A stretch of 64,000 nucleotides of DNA from Notamacropus eugenii (Eukaryota > Chordata > Mammalia > Diprotodontia > Macropodidae): positions 97,097,067 through 97,161,066 of the forward strand of contig NC_092879.1 of assembly GCF_028372415.1 (NCBI RefSeq), given 5' to 3'. The notes beneath the pieces were generated by a model that searched no databases, was not told the DNA's origin, and was given only the letters and a program-made list of their open reading frames with translations. Shown one piece after another: positions 44,421-57,239 of this stretch. Position numbers and translations under genes: made by a program. How positions within the stretch are numbered: position 1 is the stretch's first letter; every line of letters starts with the position of its first letter.

Positions 44421-44794
44421 CAGAGACTGTTATTAACAGCAGCACAGGTGGTTCAAGGCCCTTTAAAGATTGGTGCCTGCTTCGGGGGCAGAAGCAGGAG
44501 AACAGAGTTGATGACCTGCCAAGGTCCCTTCCAGGCCCATGACTGAGTGACGCCCATCTCTGTAGACAGAGAAGATGCTGGGCCTTGGCACCCCCCACCC
44601 CAACTCTCAATGTCTCTGTTGTCTCTGCCCCCCTCCCCCCACTCCTTCCCTCTAGCCCCAGAAGGACAGAACCTGGCTATTATTTTTATGATTCCCTCCC
44701 CCAGTACTTCCTTCTTGGCTAAGGAGCCACCCACACACAAGTCAGCCCCTTGCCCTCTGCTCTGTCATCCCCTTGGTGTTAACCTCACAAGGCC

Positions 44795-45125
44795 CCAGAT
44801 TCACATCTTACCTCAAGTTTACTAGCTGTATGGTCACGAACAAGTCACTTTCCTTCTCTGAGCCTCAGTTTCCTCATTTGTAAAATGGGAATAATGATCC
44901 CCACATTATTTACCTCATGAGGTTGTTGGGAGGCCCAAGTGAGGTAGAAATGACAATTCTTAGTATTACTTTTAGAGAGGCAACCCTCAGCCTCAGTTTC
45001 CTTACCTATGAAATGGTAGGACCTCTATGCCAGGGTAGTCATGAACATCAAATAAGATAATATTTGTAAAATGCTTAGCACAGTGCCTGCCTGGCACATA
45101 GTAGGTGCTTAATAAATGCTTCTTC
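44795..45125 (+). mobile_element. two MIR/THER fragments in tandem
   Basis: 44795-44965 carries 'ctgagcctcagtttcctcat' and 'ttgtaaaatgggaataatga'. 44970-45125 carries a second 'ctcagcctcagtttccttac' and a complete tail 'cacatagtaggtgcttaata'. Confidence 0.8.
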
Positions 45126-45294
45126 TGTCCCTTCGACACACGAGGGGCCTGAGGACAGAACCTGCTGGGGAGGTAGGTGCTCCCCCCACCAGTAGTGACC
45201 ATCAGCACCCTCCTTCCGGGCCTTGCCAGTCCCATCCTCTCAAGCCCTGAGGAGTCTGGCAGGAAGCAGCCACATGACCCTCCTCTCCATTCAG

Positions 45295-45695
45295 TTCAGT
45301 TCAAGCATCTATTAAGCACTGGATGTATGCCAGGCACTGTGTGTCAAGGAAAACAGAAACTGACCAAAGTGAGACATTTCCCTGCCTTCGGAGGTGCCAT
45401 GCCAGGGGGCACGGAGAAGCAAATACTGGCTGTCCCAGGAGTCTAAGTGCAGGTGCAAGCTGGTAGAGCCATTTATTTCAGTGATTAAAGATATAGATAT
45501 GGATACAGAAAATACATATATAAAATATGTTAAAGACATATATTCATAAATACAGGAATATGTATGCATATATGTGCATATATAGAGCCATTTATATGTG
45601 TATGCATGCACATATATACCCAGAGATGGGCATCATTAGAAGAACTTCACTGAATCATGAGCTTGGAAGGGAGCTTCCAAGGTCATCTGCTCTAT

Positions 45696-45737
<42 letters not shown>

Positions 45738-45950
45738 ACACACACATATATTAGTATAGAGAATAAATGCAAGTAATGTTGATGGGGTGGGGGGCAGGGA
45801 GAGAGGCCTTGTAGGGGAGGGGGTGGCTGAGTCAAGTTTTGAAGAACCAAGGGATTGGAGGAGCCAGAGGTAATAATCATAGGCATGTGGGACAGCCACA
45901 GAGGGGGCAGATCAGGTGTCTGGCTGGAACAGAGAGTGAGTGGGCCAAGG
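45295..45950 (-). mobile_element. L2-type LINE, antisense, containing AT and CA tracts
   Basis: 'caagcatctattaagcactg' and 'atgccaggcactgtg' at the left. At the right 'gagtcaagttttgaagaacc' and 'ataatcataggcatgtggga' continue the L2 order. An AT-rich tract (45480-45640) and a (CA)n lie between. Confidence 0.6.
45698..45746. repeat. (CA)n microsatellite
   Basis: Clean dinucleotide run of about 19 units followed by a GTA interruption and four more units. Confidence 0.95.
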
Positions 45951-46098
45951 GTGGGGGGTGGAATGTGCCACCAGCCTGGAAAGGGGGCTTGCAGCTGGAC
46001 TATGGGAGGCTTTAGGATGGACTGAGCCAATGAAAAGTCTGCCTGGCCCCACGCATACCCTGGATTTGAGCTGGCGGACGAGGCAGCTATTAATGTAG

Positions 46099-46758
<660 letters not shown>

Positions 46759-47814
46759 TGAGGAAGATGGCCCGGGTTAATGGAGGCATTGTTACCGCTG
46801 CTCCCTCGGGCTCCTCTCCTCCTCTATCTGCTGCTTCCCTGAAGATACTTAGTTGTAGGTACTCACTTGCAGGCCTGTGCTCAGGTAGGCCCCTGTCCCT
46901 CCCAGAATCCCTGCAACCCAACATATGACTCTGCAATGGTAGAACTGTAGGCATCATGTCAACCTAGCAGGGGAGAAATGAGGGGGACAGGGAGGGGCCT
47001 TCCAGTCTGCTCCAGCCATCCGAGGCCTCTTGAGAGAGAGAAAGACTGCTAGAGAGATTAGTGCTGAACTTGTTCAGGAAGCTGCCATGGGCCGGAGTCC
47101 AACCTCCAGTCTCCAGGCTGGAGTCTGCGCCTCCCCTTCCTCATTGGTCAAGTGAGGAAGACAGTAATCTTGTACCTGCCTGACAGGCTCACTAGGAGAC
47201 TGTGAGAGAGAGACAAAAGTTCACGGGCTCTGCAAACTTACTTACGTAAATGTCTGTTAGCGATGCCATTGCTGCACTTCCTTGGACGACTCATCCCGTT
47301 CTGGGGCCACTACTGGGCCTGCACAGGTTTTCTGGGGCCTTCCCTAGGGCCTGGGTCTCAGTTTCCCCCTCTGTAAAATAAGGGCCTTGGCTTAGCTCCT
47401 TCGGGTTTATGAACTTGGGAATCCTGTCATCTCCTGCTTCACTTGGGTTCCTCATCTACTCCAGGGGCTCTGGCCACATGCCCCTGGCTATGTGGCCCTG
47501 GCCATAGCCAAAGGCAAGAGGGTGGAAAAGAACAGAAAGGAGAGGTGTGCAGTCACAGGCTTCAGAGGAACCTCCTCCCATCCAGCTGTACTAGTCTGAG
47601 AATAGAGGCCCAGGAAGCCCCATGTGAATCATATGAAACCTGGGGGACTCTTTCCCATGCTTTGCATACTTGGCTGTGGCCCTGGGAACGACCTTGGCTG
47701 GAGAAGGGCCAGGGCTACCCAAAGGAAGAGTTGGGGAGAGGGCTGCCCTGGGAGCCTGGACAAGTCTTTTCACCTCAGTTCTCTTGTTCTGGGGATAATA
47801 ATAGGACCCACTTT

Positions 47815-48130
47815 CCTAAAGCTAAAGTGTTACCACATCGCTCCCCTGCTTAAACTCCAGTGGCTCCCTATTACTTCAAGGAACAACTCTGTTTGGCTTT
47901 GAATGACCTTTACAAGCCCAGACCTAGCTTTTCAGCATCATCACTATGACCATCCTCATCCTCATCGGCCAAACTGACCAATGAGAGATCTTCATCCTGG
48001 GCCCTCCCTCTCCCATCCACCGCTCCCTTTGCACAGGCTGCCCTCCATGCCCAGAATGCATTGGTCTTCACTTCTGCCTCATCTCTGAGGATGCCTAGTC
48101 TCCTCCAGGGCTCAGCTCTAGAGCTGAGGG
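47815..48130 (+). mobile_element. L2-type LINE fragment
   Basis: 'ctgcttaaactccagtggct', 'ctttgaatgacctttacaag' and 'ccctttgcacaggctgccct' are in L2 3'-half order. Confidence 0.8.
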
Positions 48131-48159
48131 TGGCAGAAGGGGGAAGGGATAAGTACAGG

Positions 48160-48350
48160 CAATAGTCATAATACAATAGCTACCATTTAGCACTTGAAGG
48201 TTTATAAAATACTTTCCAATCATCTCATGTGATCCTCATAACAACCCTGGTGCTACGTTCTATATTTATCCCCATTTTACAGATGAGAAAACTGAGACTG
48301 AGAGCAGTGAAGTGACTTAGCCAGAATCACACAGTTCTTCTAGATTCCAG
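48160..48350 (-). mobile_element. MIR-type SINE
   Basis: 'taccatttagcacttgaagg', 'ttatccccattttacagatg' and 'tgacttagccagaatcacac'. A C12 run (48352-48363) follows directly. Confidence 0.85.
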
Positions 48351-48859
48351 TCCCCCCCCCCCCACCCCCAGCTTTCCCACATCCTAATGAGCCACATTGC
48401 TGGGGCACTTTCTTCCCAGTTCCTGGGAAAGAGGTAATGCAAATATAAGGAAACTGAGGCTGAGAAAGGTGGTCTGCCTTGCTGTGAGAAAGGGGGAAGT
48501 ATTGACCCAAATTTACACAGGTAGGTGAATAAAGCCTTGATCATTCAGAAGGGCTCCCAATGCTAGCCATGGGAACTTGTACTTTATCCCAGCTGGAAGC
48601 TAGCAGAGTGAGAGAGTGACATGGCCAGATCATATTTTGGCAGTGATGTGAAGGATGGAGTGGACAAGGGAGACCATGGAGGTCATGGCTCTTTCTGGTT
48701 CTCCATGTTTCTTAGAACCAAGACTTGGGGGTCTGGTCCTACATCTTGGGTGCCTCCTTGGAAGAGGTACTTGCTTTCTCTTCTCTGTGCCTTAACTTCC
48801 CCATTTATAAAATCCCCCTTTTCTAGGCATGCACCTAGGCACGACAAGGTTCACTGAGA

Positions 48860-49800
48860 TGTGGGGGTGGCACTGCCCTGGGGGACAGAACTCCCTGGGA
48901 CAGCAGTGCACCAGGGTGTCACTTGGGAAAGACTATATGGGTACCAGACACAGGCTGGCCACCCAAACCCCAGAGGCCAGCTTGCTCCTGGAGGGAAAGG
49001 CATGTCAATTGGGTGCCAAGGAAGAAAGACACTAGAGACACAGAAGGTGGGCTTCCCCAGCCCCCAGGTCAGCTGAGGGAGATTGATTTTGTCCTGGATC
49101 CTGCACTTTCTCGGCAGCTTATGCATTAACCAAAATACATCAGCCAAGGAGCCAATTACGTCCAAGGAAGATTCATTTCTACGGGTCCCCAAACCACGGA
49201 GAGAAAGCTAGAGAGAACATCCATTAAGGACCCTGTCTCCACTCTCTCTGCCAAGCCCTTGACCGCGGAGATGAGGTGTGGGAGCCAAACACAGGAAGGA
49301 GTCATGAGCTGCTCCTGACCAGAGTCAGACCAGACAAGGTGACCCCACCCCCACGGCTCCCTCCTGCTGCTCCAGCAGGGGCTCGTGGGATGGAGCAGCA
49401 CCTTAGGGAGCTGCTCCAGGCTGTGACGAGGGAGGGGAGGAGAGAAACAAATACACTTCGGATCAATGGCCGCCATCCACTCCTCCCATAAGGAAGAGGG
49501 GAGCAGCTGGTCAGGGCCTCAGCTGAGGGCTGCTACCCCAGCAGCTGTTACAAAGTCAAGACAAATCCCAGGGAACAGACATGGGAACATTCCGCAGGGA
49601 AGTCTTGCTGTTTTTTTCTGGAGCACAGATTTAAGCTGGTTTCTCAAGGTCCTTCCAGGCCCCAGTCCCTGCAATGGATTGCTAAACTGGTCAGGAAATG
49701 CAGCTCAACTACATTCTGTGAAAGTGCCTGGCTGGCCTGAGGCTCTCTGCCTCCGAATGGGCCACAGGCCTGGGTGATGTAAAGGACTGTCCCTCTCCTA
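48860..49800. other. repeat-poor intronic sequence
   Basis: No repeat family recognised over about 0.9 kb, unusual in this window. It includes a POU-like 'ttatgcattaac' (near 49120), 'ccaattacgtcc' (near 49152) and a TEAD-like 'gggaacattccg' (near 49586). Possible regulatory sequence; conservation unknown. Confidence 0.35.
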
Positions 49801-50149
49801 CCACAAGTAAAAGGGCTTAAGAAGCATCCTGAATGTGGCTCTAGTCTGAGGGGTGGCTTGCCAGGCCTCTACTCTGGCCATGCTGGGGGCCCCTGTTTGG
49901 ATCCATGAAGCCAGCCATGAGCCTCTGGTCTACTGACAAGCCTTGCTCTCTGGGCTCTTGGCTCCATGTGTGGCTATAGTAAGCCTCCCCAGGGCCCAGA
50001 TCATTCCAAACATCCCTATTTTTGTCTCTGTCAAGGACACCAATCTTTTGTGCTTTCTCCCTTGGCAATCTAACAGTTCCCAAGGTTTTAACAGTCATCT
50101 TCGCACGCAGACTGCCAGCTCTGGTCTGTTTCCTAAGGCCCAGGCAGGT

Positions 50150-51065
50150 ATCACTGCCTCTTGGACACCTCCAGCTGGAAGTCCCATAAACAGCTCAAAC
50201 AACAAGCCTTAAACAGAACTCATTATCTTGCTCCCAAGCCTCCCTACCTCACTTCCTTGTTTCTGTGGGATGGGGCCCACCATCTCTCTGGCCTCCCAAG
50301 CTCGCAGCCTTAGAGTCAATCTTGATTCTGCCTCCTCCTTCCAAAATCCATGGCTCCTAAATCCAAAAAGTTGTCAAATAGGGTCATTCTACTCCTCCAC
50401 TATCTCTCACATGCATGCCTTCCTCTCCACTCACACAGCTACCACTCAAATTCACTACCCCAGCCCCACTTACTAGGACTATCACACTTGTCTCTTGATT
50501 GGTCTCCTTTCCTCCACTCAGCTAACAAGATGGTGTTCCTCAAGTACAGTTCTGAACGTGTCACCTGCTTCTTGACAAGCTCCAATGGGTCCTGCCCCTC
50601 CATAGAAAACTTTCCTGACCTATTTCCCATTACCCACCTTCACAAACATTAAGTTCCAGCTAACCTACACTCCTGTTTCCTGCATATGCCATTCATCTCT
50701 TTTCTCTGTGCCTTTATCCATGCTGTTTCCCATGCCTGACATGCCCTCCTCCTCCCCACCTCTCCTCACTTCTGCCCCATACAATCCCTGGCTTCCTTCA
50801 AGGCTTGGTTCAGGTATCATCTATGTGCATGAGTCCTTTTCTGAATCTCTCAGTTGGTAGGGCTCTCCTCCCCAAAGAGCTTGGTATATACTTTGTCTAG
50901 ATTTACGTGTGCATGGTATCTCCTGTGATAAAATGTAAGATCCTGAAAGGTGAAGACCTTTTGATTTTTGGCATTTTGACCTTTGCTCACTCCCCCAGTA
51001 GTTAGAGCTGTGCCTGGCACATAGTAAGAGCTTAATAAATGTTTGCTGAATTACATTGAATGAAA
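50150..51065 (+). mobile_element. L2-type LINE, 3' part
   Basis: The plus reading includes 'LRVNLDSASSFQ' (near 50308), corresponding to L2 RT 'NLGVILDSSLS'. 'gattggtctcctttcctcca' and 'gttcctcaagtacagttctg' follow, then the UTR and terminus 'gagcttaataaatgtttgct'. Confidence 0.8.
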
Positions 51066-51199
51066 TCTCAGACATTGGGAACTATGTGCCTGGACTCCTC
51101 AGAACAGAGTGAAGTCTTGCTAGCAATGCATCTCCTCATCTTCTCTGAAAACCTCCATGGTCCCAACAGGCATTACTACTTCCTTTATCCTTACTACAC

Positions 51200-51370
51200 T
51201 CATGGTAAAGGAGAAAGAACCCTAGATTTTGAAGCAGAGGCTCTGGGTTCGAATCCCGCCCTGTGCATTTGACATTGGGCAAGTCGCATAATCGCTCTCA
51301 GTTTCCTCCTCTGTATAATGAGTCGGTTTCCAAGGTCCCTTCAACACTAGCACCTGGGATCCTACAGTCT
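51200..51370 (+). mobile_element. MIR-type SINE
   Basis: 'gaggctctgggttcgaatcc' (tRNA B-box-like), 'ttgggcaagtcgcataatcg' and 'ctcagtttcctcctctgtat'. Confidence 0.85.
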
Positions 51371-52269
51371 GGCTAGTTTTATGTGTAAGCTTTGCTTTGA
51401 AACGAAAGCCCAGGAAACATAGAATCCTTTGGCCAAGATTGCCCAAAGGGAGTGGGCCAGAGTGAGGAATCAGCCCGACTCCCTGGCCACCCTGTTCTTT
51501 CCCCTTCATGTCCTTCTGCCCACAGTGGCAGTGGCCTGGCACAGATGTGGCCTGTGGCTTCCTGATGCCAGTTCTCCAGCCTCTCCAAGAAGTGTGTGGG
51601 ATGCTATGAATTCCCAACACACTTGCACGCAATTGACCACGAACTTCATTTGATTTTTTAAATGTGCATGGAAGCCGTGGTCTCTCCCTTTGAGAAAACA
51701 TAATGGGCTTAGTTGTAAGTTACATGGCAGATGGCTGGGTGGAAATGCATGTTTATTCTAGCCTTCTCCCACCCGATGGCTTCCTTCCCCTGAACGGAGA
51801 CAAGGGACATGATGCCTCCCTCCCACCAAACTACCTTTGTTTCAAGCTGGGCACCTCCAATGCGTCCGTTTAAGGTGCCTCATCTAGGGCACAGAGGGAA
51901 AGAGAAGCTAGGGAGAGGGGCACAGGGTAGAACCAACCTCAGTGTTACTGTTTTCTCTTAAGATTTTGGCCACTGAACCCTGCCCTGGAAGGGACCTGGG
52001 GCTCTACCACTCATGTACTGGGGGACCTTGAACAAGTCCTTGGCCAGGCTTCTGTGGTCTCTTCTAGCCTTCAACTCAGCGTCTGTGTTCCCTGAGAAGC
52101 TGGGCATGGGGCCTGGGCCAGAAGGCAGCTTTTATTTTCTGTGGCTTCTGGTCCATTTGAGTGGCTCTTTGGGATGACAGTAGGCATGGGCGCTGGGCGC
52201 TGGGCAGAGGAGCCTGGCCCGGAGCCTCCGATGCTCACAGTGGGTGAACCACAACCCCCTTCTTGAAAG

Positions 52270-52460
52270 AGAAGGTAGCATAATGGAGTCAGAAATGCTT
52301 TAGCCTCAGGAGTCAGGAGAGCCGAGTTTGGATCCTGCCTCTGACACTTGGTAGCTCTGTGACCACAAGCAAGTGACTGCTCCACTCTGAGCCTCAGTTT
52401 TCTCATCTGTCAAGTGGGCATACTAATGCTTGTACTGCCTACCTCACAGAGTTATCGGGA
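52270..52460 (+). mobile_element. MIR-type SINE
   Basis: 'gaggcagg'-type head replaced by 'agcctcaggagtcaggagag', then 'gagcctcagttttctcatct' and 'gcctacctcacagagttatc'. Confidence 0.85.
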
Positions 52461-53327
52461 TCTTGTTCTCACCAGACAGAAGCAGAAGTGTTACTCTCTG
52501 AGCTACCACCAATCCTCCAGGCAATATAACAAGGAAGTGATTGTCCACAGGAGAGGATCTCATTTATTTTTAAAGCTGTCCCATGAAGGAGACGCCACCA
52601 TTTCCCTTGTTCACTAACTGTTGCATTCCCATCAGGGAGTCCTCCCTGATGCCGGATGCTTAGTCCTACTGAAGCTTCTACCTGGTTTCCGTGCCCTTAT
52701 TCGGTACTCAGCTGCCAACTCACATACATGCCAGTACAGTTTGGAAGGTGCTTTGAGATCCTCTCATGGAAGGGGCAGTCTAAATAGAGAGTAGGCTTTT
52801 CCATGCAGAAATGATTGCGGAGCTTCCTCAAGAAAGAGAGGGGACCTGAAGAGGCCTGGGCCTCCCTTTCTTGAGGCTTCACCAGGTTGTCTAAGCAGCA
52901 GAGAGCTCCCTGGGCCAGGCAAGCATGTGCCTTACTCCCCAGAAGAGCCCTGAGAAGCCAAGCTTGCCGCTAAGTCCCAGCAGTCCTTGGCGATGATGGA
53001 AGACGGGAGACCAGTGTTCTCAGTGAGAACACTGGCCTGAGTGGATGCCTCCCGGGGCTCCCCCGGTCTCCTTGCCATCTGAACCAGGGGCCACCTTCAG
53101 GTGACAAAGCTGGTCTCCTATGGAGGTAGAGGTCTGGCAGTTCTTGCTAACTAGCTGCTCCCTTTTTCAGTGGCCTACGTTACTCCTTGGGCTCTATTTA
53201 GATCACCACCTTGGCTATTTTCATGGTACACATGACAGAGACTATGGAAGTTCCAAAAAAGGAAAAGACACTGTGGCTGGAAATAATCAGGGGGAGGTGG
53301 GCTGGGGCTGGGGCTGGGGCTTCTTAA

Positions 53328-53558
<231 letters not shown>

Positions 53559-53754
53559 TAGGGGAGGATTGCCAAACCATCAGCCCTGAAGAGTCCTCCA
53601 GTTGGCAAGAATTTCTGAGGCCACATCTGATCATATCACAGACCACTCAGATCCTCCTTGAGGCTCCCAGAGAAGGGGCACCCCAGGGGGCACCCCAGGC
53701 TGTCTGCTCTACCTTGGCATAGCTCTCATTGATAGAAAATTTCTCCTGAAATCA

Positions 53755-55310
53755 AGCTTTAGTCATTCAACAAGCATTTGTGGGAGATTTCATGGGTACT
53801 GTGCTAAGTGCTGAGGAGGTACCGAAAGGGAAAAACAATCTGTGCCTTTGAGGAGTTCTCAGTCTAACTTGGGAAACAACAAAACGAGATATAGAGTCAA
53901 GAAGGGGATTCCAGAAAAGGCCTCCTGAACAAGGCAGGACTTGAGATGAGTCTTGAAGGAAGCCAAGGAAAATGAGAGGCAGAGGGGAGAAGGAAGAGCA
54001 TTCCAGGCCTGGGACACAGCCAGTGCAAAGGCATGGAGATGGAAGATGGGATGTCATGTTCAAGGCACTGCAGAAGGCCAGTGTGGTTAGCTTATAGAGT
54101 CAGTCCATGGAAGAGAGTAAAATATAACACTCCAAAGGGAGGAGGAAGGGACAGACTCATAGAACTTTAAATGCCAAATGGAGGACTTTATTTGATCCTG
54201 GAGGTGATCCTGGAGGAGCCACCCGAGTGAACCAAGTCGGGGGTGACATGGTCATAGCTAGTGTGGGAGAGACTTATGGCAGCATGTTTAACCAGCAGGT
54301 GCTGAGGGCCTGCACCAGGGGGCGGCAGTGTCAGAGGAAAGAAGGCAGTGTATCTGAGAGTTGGGATGAAGGTAAAGTCACCAGGCCTTCGCAGCAGATC
54401 GGCTGGGGCGAGGGGTAGAGTGGGGACTCAAGAATGATAGTGCAGTGGTGAGCTCAGGGGCCTCTTGATGGTAAGAAGGATGTTAGGAAGGAGGGAGGAT
54501 TTGGGGAAAGGCCAAAAGTTGTGTGGAATCTGAGGTGCTGTAGGACATCTAAGCTGAAATGTCCAAAAGGCAGTGAGTGGGTGATGTAAGACTGGAATTC
54601 AAGAGAGAGATTAGGACAGATGTATATAAATCTAGGAATCACCTGCCTGGAAATGACCGTTGAACCCTCTGGGAGTTGATGAGATCAAAAGAGATAATAA
54701 GAAATAATTAACAGAGGAAGACCAGATAATTAAGAGGGGTTGGGGAAGGCTTCCTATAGAAGGTGAGTATTTAGGGAGAGATTGTAGATCAGAGAGCCAA
54801 GGTGAGAAAAGGGGGCAGTGTGCTGGAGGGGAGGGGGGGCAGGGACTTGAGGATCCATGGGGAGGATTTGGCTTTGGCCTTGGCTTTGGCAGCAGCATGG
54901 GGTGCTCTTTCTTCCAGGATAGGAGTGGAGGAGGAAGCAATACAAGAAGATACCTGAGTGATGGGAGAGGAGGAGGAGAAGGGTTCTCAGTTTGAGAGTG
55001 AGGGGAGGAAGGGTCGTGAGAGGCTCTAAGGAGCTTTGGAAGTGCTGCTTCGAAGACCAGATGATTCGGGACAAGATGCCTTAAGGGGCTGAGATCAGGT
55101 GACATCTTTGTAGAGGGTCCAGTCAGCAGTTTGGTGATTCTTCCGCTCCACTCATGATGAGGACCAAACATGGTAGATGGAGCTTGGCAAGGCATGGTCA
55201 GCAATAAGCCGAGGGGGCAAGAGATTCCAGAGGAGAGGACAGTCAAGCTGAGTTGCTTCACCAAGAAGTCTAGCTGGGGAAGAGAGGAGAGTGTAGCCAG
55301 AGGATGGCTG
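53755..55310 (-). mobile_element. L2-type LINE, antisense, long copy
   Basis: On the minus strand it runs from an RT region (near 54700-54600, where 'FNGHFQAGDS' stands for the family 'FNYHFYADDSQIYI') through 'SLEFQSYITHSLPF' and the C-terminal region ('AWNALPSPLCLSFSLASFKT', near 53990) to the 3' end at about 53760. The catalytic YADD is lost and stops are present. The 210-codon minus ORF 54632-55264 covers RT-proximal sequence that I cannot match well. Confidence 0.75.
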
Positions 55311-56679
55311 TCATCCTGAGAAGTCGAGAATGGAGTTCATGGTGAGGGAAAAGAACGGTGCCAGGTCTTGGGAAGTGAGGCCATTGAGGCCCTGAGAGTT
55401 TGGGTATCTGGGAGCGAGTCCATAGGTGCGCAAGGTCCTAATCTGTGCCTCTGCCACTTGGCCCATTGCTTCTGACCCCTGGTGCCGAGGGATCCCTTCT
55501 CTTCCTCCACTCTCCAAGGTCCCTCGGCTCCAGCTCTGGGGCTCAGGTTCTGACCTGCAGACAGAGCAGGCCCCTAGCCTGCCTGCCCAGAGGGAGGGAC
55601 AGTGCCAGCATTTACAGCTTCCCTTGGCAATGGCCAGAACAGCCACTTCCTAGATGCCTGTAGGCTGCATGTCCTTGCATCTTCTCATCGTTCTCTAGCC
55701 CACTGGCTGACTTGAGGCCTTGTGTGGCCCTTGGTTGGGTCTTGGCCTTTCTGGGGGCTCAGTCTATGGGCCTTTCTTTGACTGTTTCCCTCTTGTGATG
55801 CCCAGTGCATTCTTTGTGCTCTTGCAGGTGCTGAGAAACTGTAAGCAAGACCCACATCCCCAGAGTGGCAGCCCCCAGCAGGCCCTGGAGGACACCTGGA
55901 GGGAGGGGGAGGCAGGAGCCATGGCTCTTTGGGAACCCTCAGCCAGGTCCCTTCTCCAATGGGGTTGGGGCCTTATGGGCTCTCAGGACTGCCAGCTCTG
56001 GGCAGCAGAGCCATGGAGGCCACCAGGAGAGCTGCTCCAGGGACAGCTTGTCTCTCAGTCAGCAGCCACATGGTGGCAACAAAGACAGCCAATTTCACTG
56101 CAACCTCCCTTCCCCAAGCCTGACTCACCATTCTGTCTGTTGCATCACCTTCCCTTTTCTTCCTCCTGCCCCCACTTCCACTCTGCCCCTGCGGGGGGGA
56201 GGGGGGCTCTTCTCCTCCTGCCTCTCCTACTTTGGTTGGCCAGCAAAAGAGCCCAGAATGCCTTGGCAAATGGACTGGACTACCAATCTGGGACCCAGAG
56301 CCTTGAGTCCCAGGCCTCGGGCTTGGCCTATGGCCTATCACTAGCCATGCGATGTCTGGTGAGTTGCTTTCTTTCTCAGAGCCTCCGTTTCTCCATGTGT
56401 TAAAAAAGAAAAAGAGGCATTGCACTCGGGGCTGCGAGGGATAGTAATAACTGCTGCCTTCCCAGACGGCTTAAATGGAGGGACAAAGGCCAGGCAGGTG
56501 AGGCAGCTGAGGAGAACTGCTGAGCCCAGAGGAGACTGCCAGGCAGTTCCCTCCTCTTCCTTGTTCGAGTCTTGGAGCTCATTCAGTCACTGAAGCACCA
56601 ACAGGGTTACACCTGTACTCATGATGGATACAGACTCACCACTGACTCGGCACAGAGATATGGGCCTCTGGCCAAAGTC
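55311..56679. other. no recognised gene; downstream intron
   Basis: Several overlapping long ORFs (for example 55720-56403, 227 codons) are GC-rich shadows with no domain. A MIR-like tail lies at 56340-56450. An acceptor-like 'ctcttgcag|gtgctg' at 55828 leads into sequence that does not match LHFPL1 exon 3. Confidence 0.45.
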
Positions 56680-56850
56680 TCTTTCACCCTCTAAGGACTG
56701 TTTGTGGAATGGGTAGTGCAAGTGTTCATTAGTAGCCCAGTTTGACAAACAAAGAAACTGAGGCTCCCAGTCACACAGCTAAGATACCCAAACCTAGGTC
56801 TCGCCTGCCTCCAAATCTGGTGCCACATTAGCTTTTGAGGGCTGTTTTGC
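56680..56850 (-). mobile_element. MIR-type SINE
   Basis: 'cagtttgacaaacaaagaaa', 'ctgaggctcccagtcacaca' and 'ctgcctccaaatctggtgcc' are antisense. Confidence 0.65.
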
Positions 56851-56974
56851 TCAACATTGGCATCTGACCCTGCCCTCAGCAGGCTACCACAGAGAAGGGC
56901 CCAGAAGGGTGGCCAGCAGTTTGGGGGCTTTGAGAGGAGGCTGCCAGTTTTCTATGCTAAAGCCCTAAGTTGCT

Positions 56975-57238
56975 GCTTCTTCTTCTTTAATTGTTTTAAT
57001 CATGTCAGATTCTTCATGGCTTCATTTGATGATTTCTTGGCAGAGATCCCTGAGGGATTTGCCATTTTCTTCCCCAGCTCATATTACATATGAGGAAACT
57101 GAGGCAAACAGGGTTAAATGACTTGCCCAGGGTCACACAGCCAGTAAATGTCTGTGGCTGGATTTGAACTCAAGAAGATGTCTTCCTGACTCCAGGCCCT
57201 GCACTCTGTGCACCATGGCTCCACCTAGCTGCCCTTAG
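56975..57238 (-). mobile_element. marsupial tRNA/RTE SINE (MAR1-like), antisense
   Basis: 'atttgatgatttcttggcag', 'gccattttcttccccagctc', 'tgaggcaaacagggttaaat', 'gatttgaactcaagaagatg' and the reversed tRNA head 'ctccacctagctgccc'. Same family as 27295-27545. Confidence 0.85.
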
Positions 57239-57239
57239 C

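Noticed and set aside
55806..55860. Acceptor-like site that might start LHFPL1 exon 3
   Set aside because: The sequence after 'ctcttgcag' does not read as the expected Gly-Thr-Cys...Gly-Trp-Ala-Tyr-Tyr region in the required phase.
55720..56403. 227-codon plus-strand ORF
   Set aside because: GC-rich region with four overlapping ORFs on both strands, no domain, no homology I recognise and no paired splice sites. Expected by chance.
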